Assembly (NCBI GenBank): GCA_022791495.1
Contig: JAAVZE010000023.1
Coordinates: 1-43,498 of the forward strand
Length of the DNA: 43,498 nucleotides
Direction: 5' to 3'
Source of the DNA: Eubacterium sp.
Lineage (GTDB): Bacteria; Bacillota; Clostridia; Lachnospirales; Lachnospiraceae
Part shown: positions 25,099 to 33,901 of the stretch, piece by piece
Position numbering within the stretch: position 1 is the stretch's first letter
How the letters are laid out: every line of letters starts with the position of its first letter
The notes under the pieces: generated by a model
Database searches by the model: none
What the model saw: the letters and a program-made list of their open reading frames with translations, nothing else
What the model was told of the DNA's origin: nothing
Program-made: the position numbers and the translations under genes

Positions 25099-26241
25099 CT
25101 AACTAAACTCGCAGTCACCGGTATCCGGATATTCTTCGCTGGCAAAGATAATATTGGACATGCCGTCGCTGTCAGACGCATCGTTACGCTTCATCAGGAA
25201 CGTATCAAAATCCTGAACTCCCACTATGGAACTAATGAGAGGACGGACGTCATTATACCTCAGCACACCCTTGCTTTTTGCAGAGGAATATACCTCTTTT
25301 AACTTTTCCCTGAATTCCAACTTGATCTGCTCTATGTTTGTTTTATCATCGAATTCCAGCCCTGTGCAAAAGTAATTGATCGTTACCTTCTCAGCCGGCG
25401 CACAGATCAACCTGGCACATGCTGTTGGCATAAGCCTGCCTGCCCCGTCATCCGGGGAAAGAATGTGGTCACTGACTTTCCTGATCAGATCTTCACCTGC
25501 CGGACTTCCGTTGACGTCTACCAGTACCAGTTTGACCGTTCCCGGACCCTCCGCTGCCGGAACAACAATACAATCCCCTGCTCCTGCCTCCTGGGCCCAC
25601 CTCTTATAATCCCTGTCGTTGCCAAGATAGGTTCTGCTGTTTTCATACTCTGCTGCTATCCTGTCATAATAATCATCATCTGACTCTGCCGCGGCACCTC
25701 CCGTAACATCATCAGAATTCGTAATACCCACGATCTCATCCACGGGTTCATCCATGATAGAAATAGAACCAGCCTTTACATTGGCATCCGCTCCCGCCTC
25801 TACCGCAGTAACAGCTACTTCCACAGATCCGTTTTCATCGATCACGCAATCTGTATCTGTCTCAAACTCCACTGCCGGAATATCATCTATGGCAGGTACG
25901 CAGAATATCGTACCCGCCGCTATCTCTGTTCCAGGTTCCCCCTCTAATTGAAGAACCCCTCTGGCTTTTGTCGCCTCATGCCGGATAATATGTACCTGCT
26001 GGCCATGCATATCCAGCCACTCATCCCAGGCATACTGGGGAAATGCGATCATCAATGCCCGGACTAAATGAAACCCGATCAATTCTGATTTTTCTATTGC
26101 CGACGGCATTGTAAGATCTGAAGGAAAACCTCCCGGTGTATCATCAATATCCCCCGGCAGATTTTCCATCATTCTTTCATGTATACTGTCCGGGTCATTG
26201 TCATCTATAAAATCCGGAGCCATAAATTCTGGCTGTGCCAC
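25099..26241 (-). CDS. xkdT: Baseplate J-like protein (XkdT)
   Basis: A 380-residue protein matching gp47/baseplate J: an acidic N-terminus with PEFMAPDF, then IGFHLVRALMIAFPQYAWDEWLDMHGQ, and a central DDYYDRIAAEYENSRTYLGNDRDYKRWA that is diagnostic for the family. Together with the gp25-like and DUF2313 proteins it forms the baseplate wedges that trigger sheath contraction. Two in-frame GTG codons lie at the start; the second (26241) is properly spaced from AGGAGG and is chosen. Neighbours on both sides are baseplate genes with small gaps. Confidence 0.9.
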   Translation of the reverse strand: MAQPEFMAPDFIDDNDPDSIHERMMENLPGDIDDTPGGFPSDLTMPSAIEKSELIGFHLVRALMIAFPQYAWDEWLDMHGQQVHIIRHEATKARGVLQLEGEPGTEIAAGTIFCVPAIDDIPAVEFETDTDCVIDENGSVEVAVTAVEAGADANVKAGSISIMDEPVDEIVGITNSDDVTGGAAAESDDDYYDRIAAEYENSRTYLGNDRDYKRWAQEAGAGDCIVVPAAEGPGTVKLVLVDVNGSPAGEDLIRKVSDHILSPDDGAGRLMPTACARLICAPAEKVTINYFCTGLEFDDKTNIEQIKLEFREKLKEVYSSAKSKGVLRYNDVRPLISSIVGVQDFDTFLMKRNDASDSDGMSNIIFASEEYPDTGDCEFS

Positions 26242-26253
26242 CTGCCTCACCTC

Positions 26254-26709
26254 CTAAAACTTAATCTGTATGGTTTCATCCCAAGAGATCCCCTTGACCT
26301 CAAACTGACAATGCACATCATCCCCCTCCCATGAAAATGAGAAATTACCTACATATTCAGTTCTTGGATTAACTTCCAGTGCTTCTGTTATCGTACGTTC
26401 AATCATGGATTCCACCGTTTCGTGATCCTCCTCCTGGGCAATTTCTTCCATCTCCACACCCAGGTCCGAGCCGGAAAACTCCTCGATGTAAGCCAGATGA
26501 CTGCCCCTCTCCGTCTGAAGCATTTTATAACACCAGATCACGTAGGACTCATATCCATCACTTTCAACCAGACGGTTGGAACTGTCTCTGACAAAATCAC
26601 CAAGTTCCGGATCCCATCGGATGCTGCGTTTATATTCAACATCGTATTCTTCTTCCTCTTCCTCGTCCACATCAGGGACGTCAAAAGTTGGAAATAATTC
26701 ATCTTCCAC
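26254..26709 (-). CDS. xkdS: XkdS-like baseplate wedge protein (DUF2634)
   Basis: A 151-residue acidic protein starting at GTG, with AGGAGGG upstream. The stretch DPELGDFVRDSSNRLVESDGYESYVIWCYKMLQTERGSHLAY is typical of DUF2634 and the gp25/GPW wedge family. It lies in the usual PBSX order between XkdR-like and XkdT-like genes. Confidence 0.85.
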   Translation of the reverse strand: MEDELFPTFDVPDVDEEEEEEYDVEYKRSIRWDPELGDFVRDSSNRLVESDGYESYVIWCYKMLQTERGSHLAYIEEFSGSDLGVEMEEIAQEEDHETVESMIERTITEALEVNPRTEYVGNFSFSWEGDDVHCQFEVKGISWDETIQIKF

Positions 26710-26720
26710 TCTATCCCTCC

Positions 26721-26987
26721 TTATGATTCAGCCAGTTTTCCTATGACCACAGCATCATCTTCCACCCATGCCACCAGTACTCTGGTGTCCTTACCTTCAT
26801 GCTCAAAGCCATCCAGGACTGTATAATCTTCTTTTGCGATCGCCTTTTGAAAAGTATTCGTTATCAGACTGCCATTTTTCTTAACCAGACCAAAATCTAA
26901 GGAAAGCGGAGTTTCTGACTGTCTCTTCATGCGGCTGTCCATGACTTTCGCCAATTTCAATATTCCATTGTTTGATTTTGCTGCCAA
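26721..26987 (-). CDS. xkdR: XkdR-like protein (DUF2577)
   Basis: An 88-residue protein starting at TTG, with AGGAGGG upstream. The middle and end resemble DUF2577 (PLSLDFGLVKKNGSL and GKDTRVLVAWVEDDAVVIGKL). It is small, soluble and lies in the standard PBSX position after XkdQ. Its role in baseplate assembly is inferred from position. Confidence 0.8.
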   Translation of the reverse strand: MAAKSNNGILKLAKVMDSRMKRQSETPLSLDFGLVKKNGSLITNTFQKAIAKEDYTVLDGFEHEGKDTRVLVAWVEDDAVVIGKLAES

Positions 26988-26997
26988 ACTGTCCCTC

Positions 26998-28221
26998 CTA
27001 ACTGAATGTGCCTTTGTCTACCCAGCCGTACACATTGCTTTTGCTGTTTGTATGGATCAGATGATACGGATGTCTGCCAGCCAGATTTTTCTTTGTGATC
27101 TTGGCTTTTCCGGCTTTTGCAGGATACCCTTTAGAACCAGTAGACGAAACATAATGTGTTCCACCTTTAAAATTAACTATATCGCCCAGCTTGTAGGAAG
27201 ATTTTTTGTTTTTTGATTTTTTTTCAGCAGGTTCTATATTCATCGTCATGCTCATCGCATCTGCATCGTGCTGTATGCTCTTAACATAATGATATCCTTT
27301 GACTCTGCCGACTTTCATGTACACCATATCCCCTTTTCGGATATAGGGGACATCCGGACTCTGTACAGTAATATCCTGTTGTATATCACCGGCTTCATCA
27401 AGAATCTGCTTCGCTGCCTTTTTGGCCTGATTTAGCGTTTCATCTGAGCCTCTGGTGTAAATCCTCTGACGTACTCCATATTTGGTAAGTCCGTTCAGTG
27501 TAGCGACAACCTTTGTTTTTCCGCTTTTTTTTGACTTGCCGATCACTTTAACCCTTGTGATGAGATTCGCCGTAGTCACATTGCTGTTTACAATCTTTGT
27601 ATTTTTTGCCCTGAAAACAAAGATCTCGCTGTTACTTCCTCTGGGAACGATCGTCACCTTATTTTTCTTCATCCGGATGATACATTTTTCTCCACCTTTT
27701 TTCACTGCGTCGTCCAGGATATCCAGAAGGATATCCGATAAGTAACTGCCCTGATACTTCTTTTTGCCATGGGTTTTATTAGGTCCCTGATAAGATCCGA
27801 CAGGTATCTTCCATTTTTTCAGAACTTTTTGTATCCTTGCCTTTGTCCCCATCCCAGACCGGAAATAAAAATCATCCTGACTTTTCTGGAGGTTATACAG
27901 CTCATCATAACATATACACCTCAGATCATGGGCACTGTTCTGATTGGTCGGGCTCCATGTGACAACATTTCCCCGCGCTACTTCCTGGTATTTTCTGCTG
28001 CCGTGTTTTACAGAAATGATAATTGGGATACCCGGCTTTATCAATTTCGTCAGATAACCTTGGGAAGTTTTATCATTCCTTACCGTAAAAGAGATCTGTG
28101 AAGAAATTTCGCCTTCATTTTCCTGCCAGCTAAGATCTTCAAGATAATCCGTAATGTTGTATTTCTTCTTTTTACTAACGACTACAACAATCCTGTACTT
28201 TAAAGTAGAAATATCGATCAT
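26998..28221 (-). CDS. xkdQ: Baseplate hub protein (XkdQ) with C-terminal SH3-like module
   Basis: A 407-residue protein. The first 330 residues fit the XkdQ/late-control-D hub family (YNITDYLEDLSWQENEGEISSQISFTVRND, and later DITVQSPDVPYIRKGDMVYMKVG). The last 65 residues form a separate module, YKLGDIVNFKGGTHYVSS through HPYHLIHTNSKSNVYGWVD, an SH3-like fold seen in wall-binding proteins of clostridial phages. It may touch the cell wall during puncture. AGGAGG precedes the ATG. Confidence 0.85.
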   Translation of the reverse strand: MIDISTLKYRIVVVVSKKKKYNITDYLEDLSWQENEGEISSQISFTVRNDKTSQGYLTKLIKPGIPIIISVKHGSRKYQEVARGNVVTWSPTNQNSAHDLRCICYDELYNLQKSQDDFYFRSGMGTKARIQKVLKKWKIPVGSYQGPNKTHGKKKYQGSYLSDILLDILDDAVKKGGEKCIIRMKKNKVTIVPRGSNSEIFVFRAKNTKIVNSNVTTANLITRVKVIGKSKKSGKTKVVATLNGLTKYGVRQRIYTRGSDETLNQAKKAAKQILDEAGDIQQDITVQSPDVPYIRKGDMVYMKVGRVKGYHYVKSIQHDADAMSMTMNIEPAEKKSKNKKSSYKLGDIVNFKGGTHYVSSTGSKGYPAKAGKAKITKKNLAGRHPYHLIHTNSKSNVYGWVDKGTFS

Positions 28222-28233
28222 AAAACATACCTC

Positions 28234-28917
28234 CTACGGAATTGTCAACTTCGTTCCCGGCCAGATCCAGTGTCCATGATCAGAATTTTTCATGCCATGC
28301 ATCGCGGCTGTAAACTCGATAATATCTTGGTTTTTTTTGTATATTTTCTGCCATGTGGTGTTTTTCTTCCTGGCAATATGGATCAGCGTATCACCTTTTT
28401 TTACTGTATATGTACTGACACACTCGCTCGGAAGTATCTGATAGAGAGTATTCGCCCGGATCTTTAATTTTTTCTTCTTACCAATCTTTGACTCTTTGGT
28501 ATTACGTATTTTCAGTTCCCGGACTTTTTCAAAAGCGATGGAATATGATACATCCCCGTACCCGCCATGCAGCTCTGTTTTAAACGAAGTGATCCTGACT
28601 TCCATATTGATCCAGGTCCCGGAAATAATAAGTGTAAGCTTGGTTCTATCATTCATCCAATCCCTCAGGGTCTTCACACATTCCTTGGGTTTTTTCCATT
28701 CTTCTTGATCCACACCAGCCAGCTTTATCCTGGAGGCTCCAAAAAATTCTCCACTCCAGGAAATCTCTGGTACTTCTGTTCCCTTGGGGACCCTGACAGT
28801 CCCCTTGGAAATCAGGTCGAAACTCTGGCATTTTGCAGCATATCCCGCCTGGATGGTTTCCGGCATAAGTGAAAAGACGAATTTATCCCCCTTAGCAGGT
28901 TTCAGTGATATTTTCAT
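28234..28917 (-). CDS. xkdP: LysM-containing tail protein (XkdP)
   Basis: A 227-residue protein. The N-terminal 150 residues are the XkdP core, and residues about 165-227 form a LysM domain (YTVKKGDTLIHIARKKNTTW, ending WPGTKLTIP). In contractile tails this protein joins the tube to the baseplate hub, and the LysM part binds peptidoglycan or hub proteins. AAGGAGG precedes the ATG. Confidence 0.88.
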   Translation of the reverse strand: MKISLKPAKGDKFVFSLMPETIQAGYAAKCQSFDLISKGTVRVPKGTEVPEISWSGEFFGASRIKLAGVDQEEWKKPKECVKTLRDWMNDRTKLTLIISGTWINMEVRITSFKTELHGGYGDVSYSIAFEKVRELKIRNTKESKIGKKKKLKIRANTLYQILPSECVSTYTVKKGDTLIHIARKKNTTWQKIYKKNQDIIEFTAAMHGMKNSDHGHWIWPGTKLTIP

Positions 28918-28920
28918 ACG

Positions 28921-31900
28921 TTATGCCTCCTTCAATGGTCTGTTGGAAAATGACGCTTCCAGTTGTGATGCAATCTCCCCGCCCAGTTCGTCAGCGAGCT
29001 CCCGGATGTGCCGCCGGATCACCCCTACAACATCTTCCGAATTCTTTCCTTCTGCCCCGTTAACTGTAAATTCCGGATTTACGGATACATTCAGCTCGAT
29101 GGTAGTATTATTTTCAGAACCGTTGTCTCCTTTGCGGGAAGCATAAGGAGCATTTGTCTCATTTGAATCCGAACCAGAGGCACTCATCTCATAACCTTCC
29201 CCATAAGGAGATGCAAAACCGCCGTCAGCGTGTTCTCCAACACCAAGTGAGCGGCCCGCCTGCTTGTAAAGCTCCAGTGCCCTGGATCTTCTACTTGGAT
29301 TTGTCGGTATGATCCACTCACCATACCCCTCTTCTGCCAGCCAGGACAACTGCTTTCCGGTGGCAAATCCACCACTGGCATTTTTCTTTGCCGGCAGATT
29401 TTCCTTATTGTTGTCAACCGGGAAACCTTTTTTAGAAAGATCTTTGTCATCTGATTCAAACCCTTTTTTATCGGACTTTGCCTCTTTACCGAAAAACTGA
29501 TTCGAGTCAAAGGGTGTCACATGATAATTTGGCGAAACTGTCACATCCGGTGAAAATGGAGTGGCAGCGGCCGTTGTTATGGTATTTTCTAAAGTCCCCC
29601 TAACCTCATCAGTACTATTGGCGAAATTCTCTGAGTCAGATGTAACCACACGATAGCCGTTCTCCTTTTCCGCTGATTGAACGGCTTCTGCTTTTTCCCC
29701 ATCCACTTCTGCTACAGGACCTGACATATAATCTTTCACAAATGACTGAATACGCTTCTCATCCTTGCTGTTTTCAAGGAACCTCTGAATACTTTCCGCA
29801 TATTCCGTAGATCTTTGATCATAGTCTGCCTCATTCCCTGTCAGCACTGGTTTCGTAAGGTCAAATGATTCTCCCCATCTAGGAAATGAAAATTCTGGCA
29901 ATGTAAATCCGTTCATCTTATTTAATTCGAGCCCTGATATCTGGGTAAAATTAATATTTTTCTTAATCTGGTCCACTGTGGGTATCGTATCCTGGAACCT
30001 CTCTTCAGCCGTTTTCCTTTGATCTTCTGGAACTGACTCTGCAATCCCCCGGATCATAGATATGAGATTGCCTCTGGATTCCTCCTCCACATCCTCCAAG
30101 CCAAACCATTTGGTAATATCCCCATTTTCCCAAAGTGATACATTCGGTTTAACCATAAAGGCATTATCCATTGCCTGTTTCAGCTTGTCTGTTGTTGTCC
30201 CTTCCAGTTCCGGAAGAATCCCCTCCAGTTCATTGCCATAACTGTCTTTCACAACATCAAACTGGAAATCTACTGTGCGGTCAGAGAGAGCATCGATCTT
30301 TTCCTTATAGGCATCTTGGATTTCCTTGTATTTCTCTTGATATTCCTCATCGGACATATCCCCTTTCGCCAATTCCAGGGAAGCAAAAGAATTCTGCATG
30401 GCGCCATAATACTCCTGGGTTGTGCTCTGGGTGCGTGCTGCCAGTTCCTGCTGCAGGGAGCTGAAGGATGAGGCATCCATATTACCTGACATAAATTTTG
30501 TCTTCAGCGCATTCATTGAAGCCCTTTCGTTCGCATCGGATACCTTATTTGTAACCGATGAGATCCTGTCCTGAATCCCGGAGATTTCTTTCTGTTCTTT
30601 CTCGTCGATCACTCCATCGGCAAGGGCAGCTTCCCGCTTTTTACGCAGTTTTTCTGCAAGCTCATTAAGTTCTGCTTCCAGGCTGGTATACGTTTGGTCA
30701 AAAACACCTGTGATATCCTGGCTGCCTTCCTTTCCCAGCAGCAGTTCCACAGACATAGTGGCCTGATAATGGGAATCTTCCAGATATGTCCTGGCATCTT
30801 CCACAAAATTATCTACAGCTGTCCGGTACTCTTCCCTCTCAGCCTCATCCAGTTTCATACCAAAGCTTACTTTCCAGTTCTGTTTATCTAATTCCGAAGA
30901 ACTACTATTCAAATTGGTCTGGGATGAAGATGTCTTGCTGGCAGCTTCTGAATATTTCTGAATATTCTTTGCATCTTTGTTTAAAACAACCTTATCTGCT
31001 ATGTTTTGAATCTCTTCCAGACTGAAGGTCACTTCTCCAAAATGTTGTTTCAGATCATCCCCAAGAGCTTCCTGGTACATTTTCGCAAATTCTTCTGTGC
31101 TGGTTTCCGAATCATGCAGTGCCTCATTCAGTTCCTTCGTTTTGAATTTGACGTCATCAATATCCATCCCAAGCACATCATATGACTTCTGCTGATTGAT
31201 CAGTGCCTTCTGTCTCTCTGCCTCTTCTTCTTCATAATCGTCCTTGATTTTATTACCAGCGATCCAGCTTCCAATCGCCCCGACACCTGCTCCGATAAGG
31301 GCTCCTGCCGCCGTTCCCACCACTGGAACTACCGAACCTATAGCAGCTCCAGCAAGAGCACCCGAACCAACTCCTATCATTTCTACAGCACCAGCCTTTG
31401 TGTATGCTTCCGCCTTTTCACTATTATCTGAAGTAAATCCTTCGTACAGATCCATTGCGCCATGTACCAGACCAGCAACTCCAGCCACACCTCCGGCTAC
31501 CGAACCGAGTCCTACCCCGCTCAATGCACCCACACTCAACGACGCATTACCTGGCAGGTTGCCAGCGCCCAGATTGATCGCCGTATTAGCACCAAAACCA
31601 AGTATGCCAGTTCCCTGTCCTGCAGAACCCAGTACTTTTTTTCCAATTTTGCCGAGTATGCCATCTCCCTTGACTGCAGAACCCAGTGCTTTTGCTATAT
31701 TGATACCGCCGGAAATAGAACTAATCAGCGGTGTCACTTCCTTTACCTGTTTTAACACTGAATTAGAAGAAGATCCTGACGCTTCATTGGCAGGAAGCAT
31801 CTTAGATACATTCCCAAGGATCTTATTGAAGCCTTCATAGAGGGGAGTACTGATCGCCTCAAAATCAAAGCCTTTCATAAATCCAGCGGCAAAAGATGCC

Positions 31901-32601
31901 CCAATGCCCGCAAACTCATTCTGCATACCGGAAACATTAATGCCTAATAAATTCGATATTCCACCACTTAATCCGGACTTCAGCGTCTCGCCAAGGGATC
32001 GTTTTGCTCTTTCTAATGTGCCCTTTAGCTGCGCCACAGCCCCAGTCAGCCCGCCCGACATCATTTTATCCATTTCCGATGAAGCACCAGCTGCATTTTT
32101 AATGGCTTTCGTCAGTTTGTTGTAATCCTTTTCACCTGCATTTGCCATCCGCCCCAGTGACAAGGCAGCGCCCTCAATACTGTACTGCAGCGAACCTGCC
32201 ACAGAAGCAGCTTCCCCCATCTGGGAGACAGCATTTCTGAGGATTCCCAATATGCCCCGTACCGGAGATGAGACAAGATCCACAGCTTTCATTGTTACAT
32301 GCCATGTCTTTCCTGTGAGATTCATAATACTGCTTCCCAGCGCCCCAAGCACAGGAGTGATCCGTTCTTCCACCTCCAGCAGGATCTTGTATTTATCTTT
32401 TGCCCATTTTTCCAGATTCCTCTGGGTCTTTTCAGCAGATTTATCAAACCTTGAGATCTTCTCCCTGGTGCGGTCCACAGATTCGCCCGCTTTTTTCATG
32501 GCGCTGCTCATCTTATCCAGTTTCTTTGTGACATTTGATAACCCCGGTTCTGTCTTATCTATCGTTTTGATCGGAATATCAATCCTTACCGTCTGAGCCA
32601 C
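28921..32601 (-). CDS. xkdO: Tail tape measure protein
   Basis: A 1226-residue protein, the longest in the tail unit, with coiled-coil ends and a glycine-rich hydrophobic middle (SVGALSGVGLGSVAGGVAG and GSGALAGAAIGSVVPVVG). Tape measures set tail length and are injected during contraction. The length predicts a tail in the range of other myophage-like particles. The start is GTG at 32601, sharing one base with the stop of the frameshift product of the preceding gene (TAGTG), with GGAGGAGG upstream. No lytic domain is obvious. Confidence 0.9.
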   Translation of the reverse strand: MAQTVRIDIPIKTIDKTEPGLSNVTKKLDKMSSAMKKAGESVDRTREKISRFDKSAEKTQRNLEKWAKDKYKILLEVEERITPVLGALGSSIMNLTGKTWHVTMKAVDLVSSPVRGILGILRNAVSQMGEAASVAGSLQYSIEGAALSLGRMANAGEKDYNKLTKAIKNAAGASSEMDKMMSGGLTGAVAQLKGTLERAKRSLGETLKSGLSGGISNLLGINVSGMQNEFAGIGASFAAGFMKGFDFEAISTPLYEGFNKILGNVSKMLPANEASGSSSNSVLKQVKEVTPLISSISGGINIAKALGSAVKGDGILGKIGKKVLGSAGQGTGILGFGANTAINLGAGNLPGNASLSVGALSGVGLGSVAGGVAGVAGLVHGAMDLYEGFTSDNSEKAEAYTKAGAVEMIGVGSGALAGAAIGSVVPVVGTAAGALIGAGVGAIGSWIAGNKIKDDYEEEEAERQKALINQQKSYDVLGMDIDDVKFKTKELNEALHDSETSTEEFAKMYQEALGDDLKQHFGEVTFSLEEIQNIADKVVLNKDAKNIQKYSEAASKTSSSQTNLNSSSSELDKQNWKVSFGMKLDEAEREEYRTAVDNFVEDARTYLEDSHYQATMSVELLLGKEGSQDITGVFDQTYTSLEAELNELAEKLRKKREAALADGVIDEKEQKEISGIQDRISSVTNKVSDANERASMNALKTKFMSGNMDASSFSSLQQELAARTQSTTQEYYGAMQNSFASLELAKGDMSDEEYQEKYKEIQDAYKEKIDALSDRTVDFQFDVVKDSYGNELEGILPELEGTTTDKLKQAMDNAFMVKPNVSLWENGDITKWFGLEDVEEESRGNLISMIRGIAESVPEDQRKTAEERFQDTIPTVDQIKKNINFTQISGLELNKMNGFTLPEFSFPRWGESFDLTKPVLTGNEADYDQRSTEYAESIQRFLENSKDEKRIQSFVKDYMSGPVAEVDGEKAEAVQSAEKENGYRVVTSDSENFANSTDEVRGTLENTITTAAATPFSPDVTVSPNYHVTPFDSNQFFGKEAKSDKKGFESDDKDLSKKGFPVDNNKENLPAKKNASGGFATGKQLSWLAEEGYGEWIIPTNPSRRSRALELYKQAGRSLGVGEHADGGFASPYGEGYEMSASGSDSNETNAPYASRKGDNGSENNTTIELNVSVNPEFTVNGAEGKNSEDVVGVIRRHIRELADELGGEIASQLEASFSNRPLKEA

Positions 32602-32765
32602 TAATCCTCACCTCCTCCCTGCGGTTCCAGATATACCTGCATGGATGCAAGCATAAACGTCTGTATATTTTTTGGTTTCTGATAAAATTCATCTGGTGTG
32701 ATGCCTGTCTGCTGAAAAATCTGATGCAGAAGACAGGTCTTTCCACCAGACCTGATCAGTTTTTT
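32601..32765 (-). CDS. -1 frameshift extension of the tail assembly chaperone (GT form)
   Basis: The slippery heptamer A-AAA-AAC lies at 32765-32759 (minus strand), directly before the stop codon of the first frame. A 7-bp perfect stem-loop follows four bases later (32748-32754 with 32734-32740). After a -1 shift, 52 more codons (CTG ATC AGG onward) run to TAG at 32601-32603. The added peptide contains GITPDEFYQKPKNIQTFMLAS, matching the form of GT extensions in phages. The fused product would be about 245 residues. Confidence 0.85.
   Translation of the reverse strand, partial: KKLIRSGGKTCLLHQIFQQTGITPDEFYQKPKNIQTFMLASMQVYLEPQGGGED
32734..32754 (-). promoter_or_regulatory. Stem-loop that stimulates the -1 frameshift
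   Basis: A 7-bp perfect stem with a seven-base loop begins four bases after the slippery site, as programmed frameshift signals require, although the gap is slightly shorter than usual. Confidence 0.65.
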
Positions 32766-33337
32766 GTCACTTCCTCAAGATTGTCGTTATAGCCACTGAG
32801 TTTGTCAATGCAGTCAACAATCTGATCCTTTTCCCCCGCTTTCAGCGAGTACTCGATCACATCCAGGGCTGAGACGATCTGCATTCCCTTATTTCTCAAT
32901 GCCTCCCAGACTTTCTTGTTGTCCCATAATTTTTTCTTATCCTCTTCGATGGTCGCTCTATAGATAAGATCCGCCCTGTATTTCACATTGTCCGTATCTT
33001 CCGGCATTTTCACACCAAGACTGCGGTTTCGCACAAATTTTGTATGTTTCTTCTTGCAGCTGTTATACTCTGATTCAGAAAGGGGACGGATACTGAAAGC
33101 AAACATAAGCCTTCCCTCTCTGGCGATCTCAATACGCTGTTTTTCCTCTTCTGCATAGCCGGCAGCATCGATCAGGCCCTGGAGAAAATCTTCTTCATGG
33201 ACTTTCAACTGATTTCCATCCTGCTCTGGCGTAAATTCTCTTTCCTCTATATTCTCCCGGTCCTTCCCCTCATTCTTTTCTTTGCTGTCCGTAGCTACTA
33301 CCTTGATCTCTGGTTTCAAACTTTTTTCCTGCGACAT
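32756..33337 (-). CDS. xkdN: Tail assembly chaperone (XkdN-like, G form)
   Basis: A 193-residue, charged, helical protein that fits the XkdN family. The motif RLMFAFSIRPLSESEYNSCKK is typical. It works with its frameshifted longer form in loading tube protein onto the tape measure. The ATG at 33337 has GGAGG eight bases upstream; the earlier ATG at 33352 has no ribosome site. The last codons are Lys-Asn in the slippery site, followed by TGA. Confidence 0.85.
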   Translation of the reverse strand: MSQEKSLKPEIKVVATDSKEKNEGKDRENIEEREFTPEQDGNQLKVHEEDFLQGLIDAAGYAEEEKQRIEIAREGRLMFAFSIRPLSESEYNSCKKKHTKFVRNRSLGVKMPEDTDNVKYRADLIYRATIEEDKKKLWDNKKVWEALRNKGMQIVSALDVIEYSLKAGEKDQIVDCIDKLSGYNDNLEEVTKN

Positions 33338-33422
33338 ACCCTTTTCCTCCATTCAATCTTTAAATGATAAAGAGGAACCCTCTAAACAGGTTCCCCCTTA
33401 TCCTTCATATTGTTCTGTTGTC

Positions 33423-33887
33423 TTAACCTCTGTCTACATATAAATTCTGTAACAGTTTTGGTGCTTTGTTTACGTGGAAATTCCAGTTACGTTTTACCAC
33501 ATCGCCCACAGCTACATTCTGCAGATCCACCTGGCCGGACGGAATGCACTCATAATATGTTATGCGCTCCTCGGAATTATTACGTCCAAGAAGAGATCCC
33601 TGGAAATTCCATACAGGCATGATTTGAGTATATAAGGATTTCATAAGTTCGTCGATGAACCTGTCATCCTCTACCACTACCTGGGACATTGTCAAGGTTA
33701 CCTTAAACGTATTCGGCGCCTCATGTTCCTGTGCATCCCCCAGTACCTGGTACTGTGCATTATTAAACGAGACATTTGATGTAAAGGTTTCTACCGTTGC
33801 CAGCATGTTTCCATCCTGATCGTAAAACGCGCCATCTTTTCCTGTTCTGGCATATCTGGAATCGCCGGCGGCCTGTTCATTTCTCAT
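33423..33887 (-). CDS. xkdM: Tail tube protein (XkdM)
   Basis: A 154-residue protein of the XkdM/DUF2001 tube family. It contains DGNMLATVETFTSNVSFNNAQYQVLGDAQ and SEERITYYECIPSGQVDLQN, typical of this family. Monomers stack as hexamers inside the sheath. AAGGAGG precedes the ATG. The gene follows the sheath gene by 14 bases, the usual pairing. Confidence 0.92.
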   Translation of the reverse strand: MRNEQAAGDSRYARTGKDGAFYDQDGNMLATVETFTSNVSFNNAQYQVLGDAQEHEAPNTFKVTLTMSQVVVEDDRFIDELMKSLYTQIMPVWNFQGSLLGRNNSEERITYYECIPSGQVDLQNVAVGDVVKRNWNFHVNKAPKLLQNLYVDRG

Positions 33888-33901
33888 AGACTTTTACCTC
33901 C

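Noticed and set aside
29100-32600. Open frames on the plus strand across the tape measure gene
   Set aside because: They have no ribosome sites, lie opposite a long gene with a clear family pattern, and arise from its low-complexity composition.
32630-32755. A separate small gene between the chaperone and tape measure
   Set aside because: No start codon with a ribosome site was found. The frame is joined to the chaperone by the slippery site, so it is a frameshift extension.
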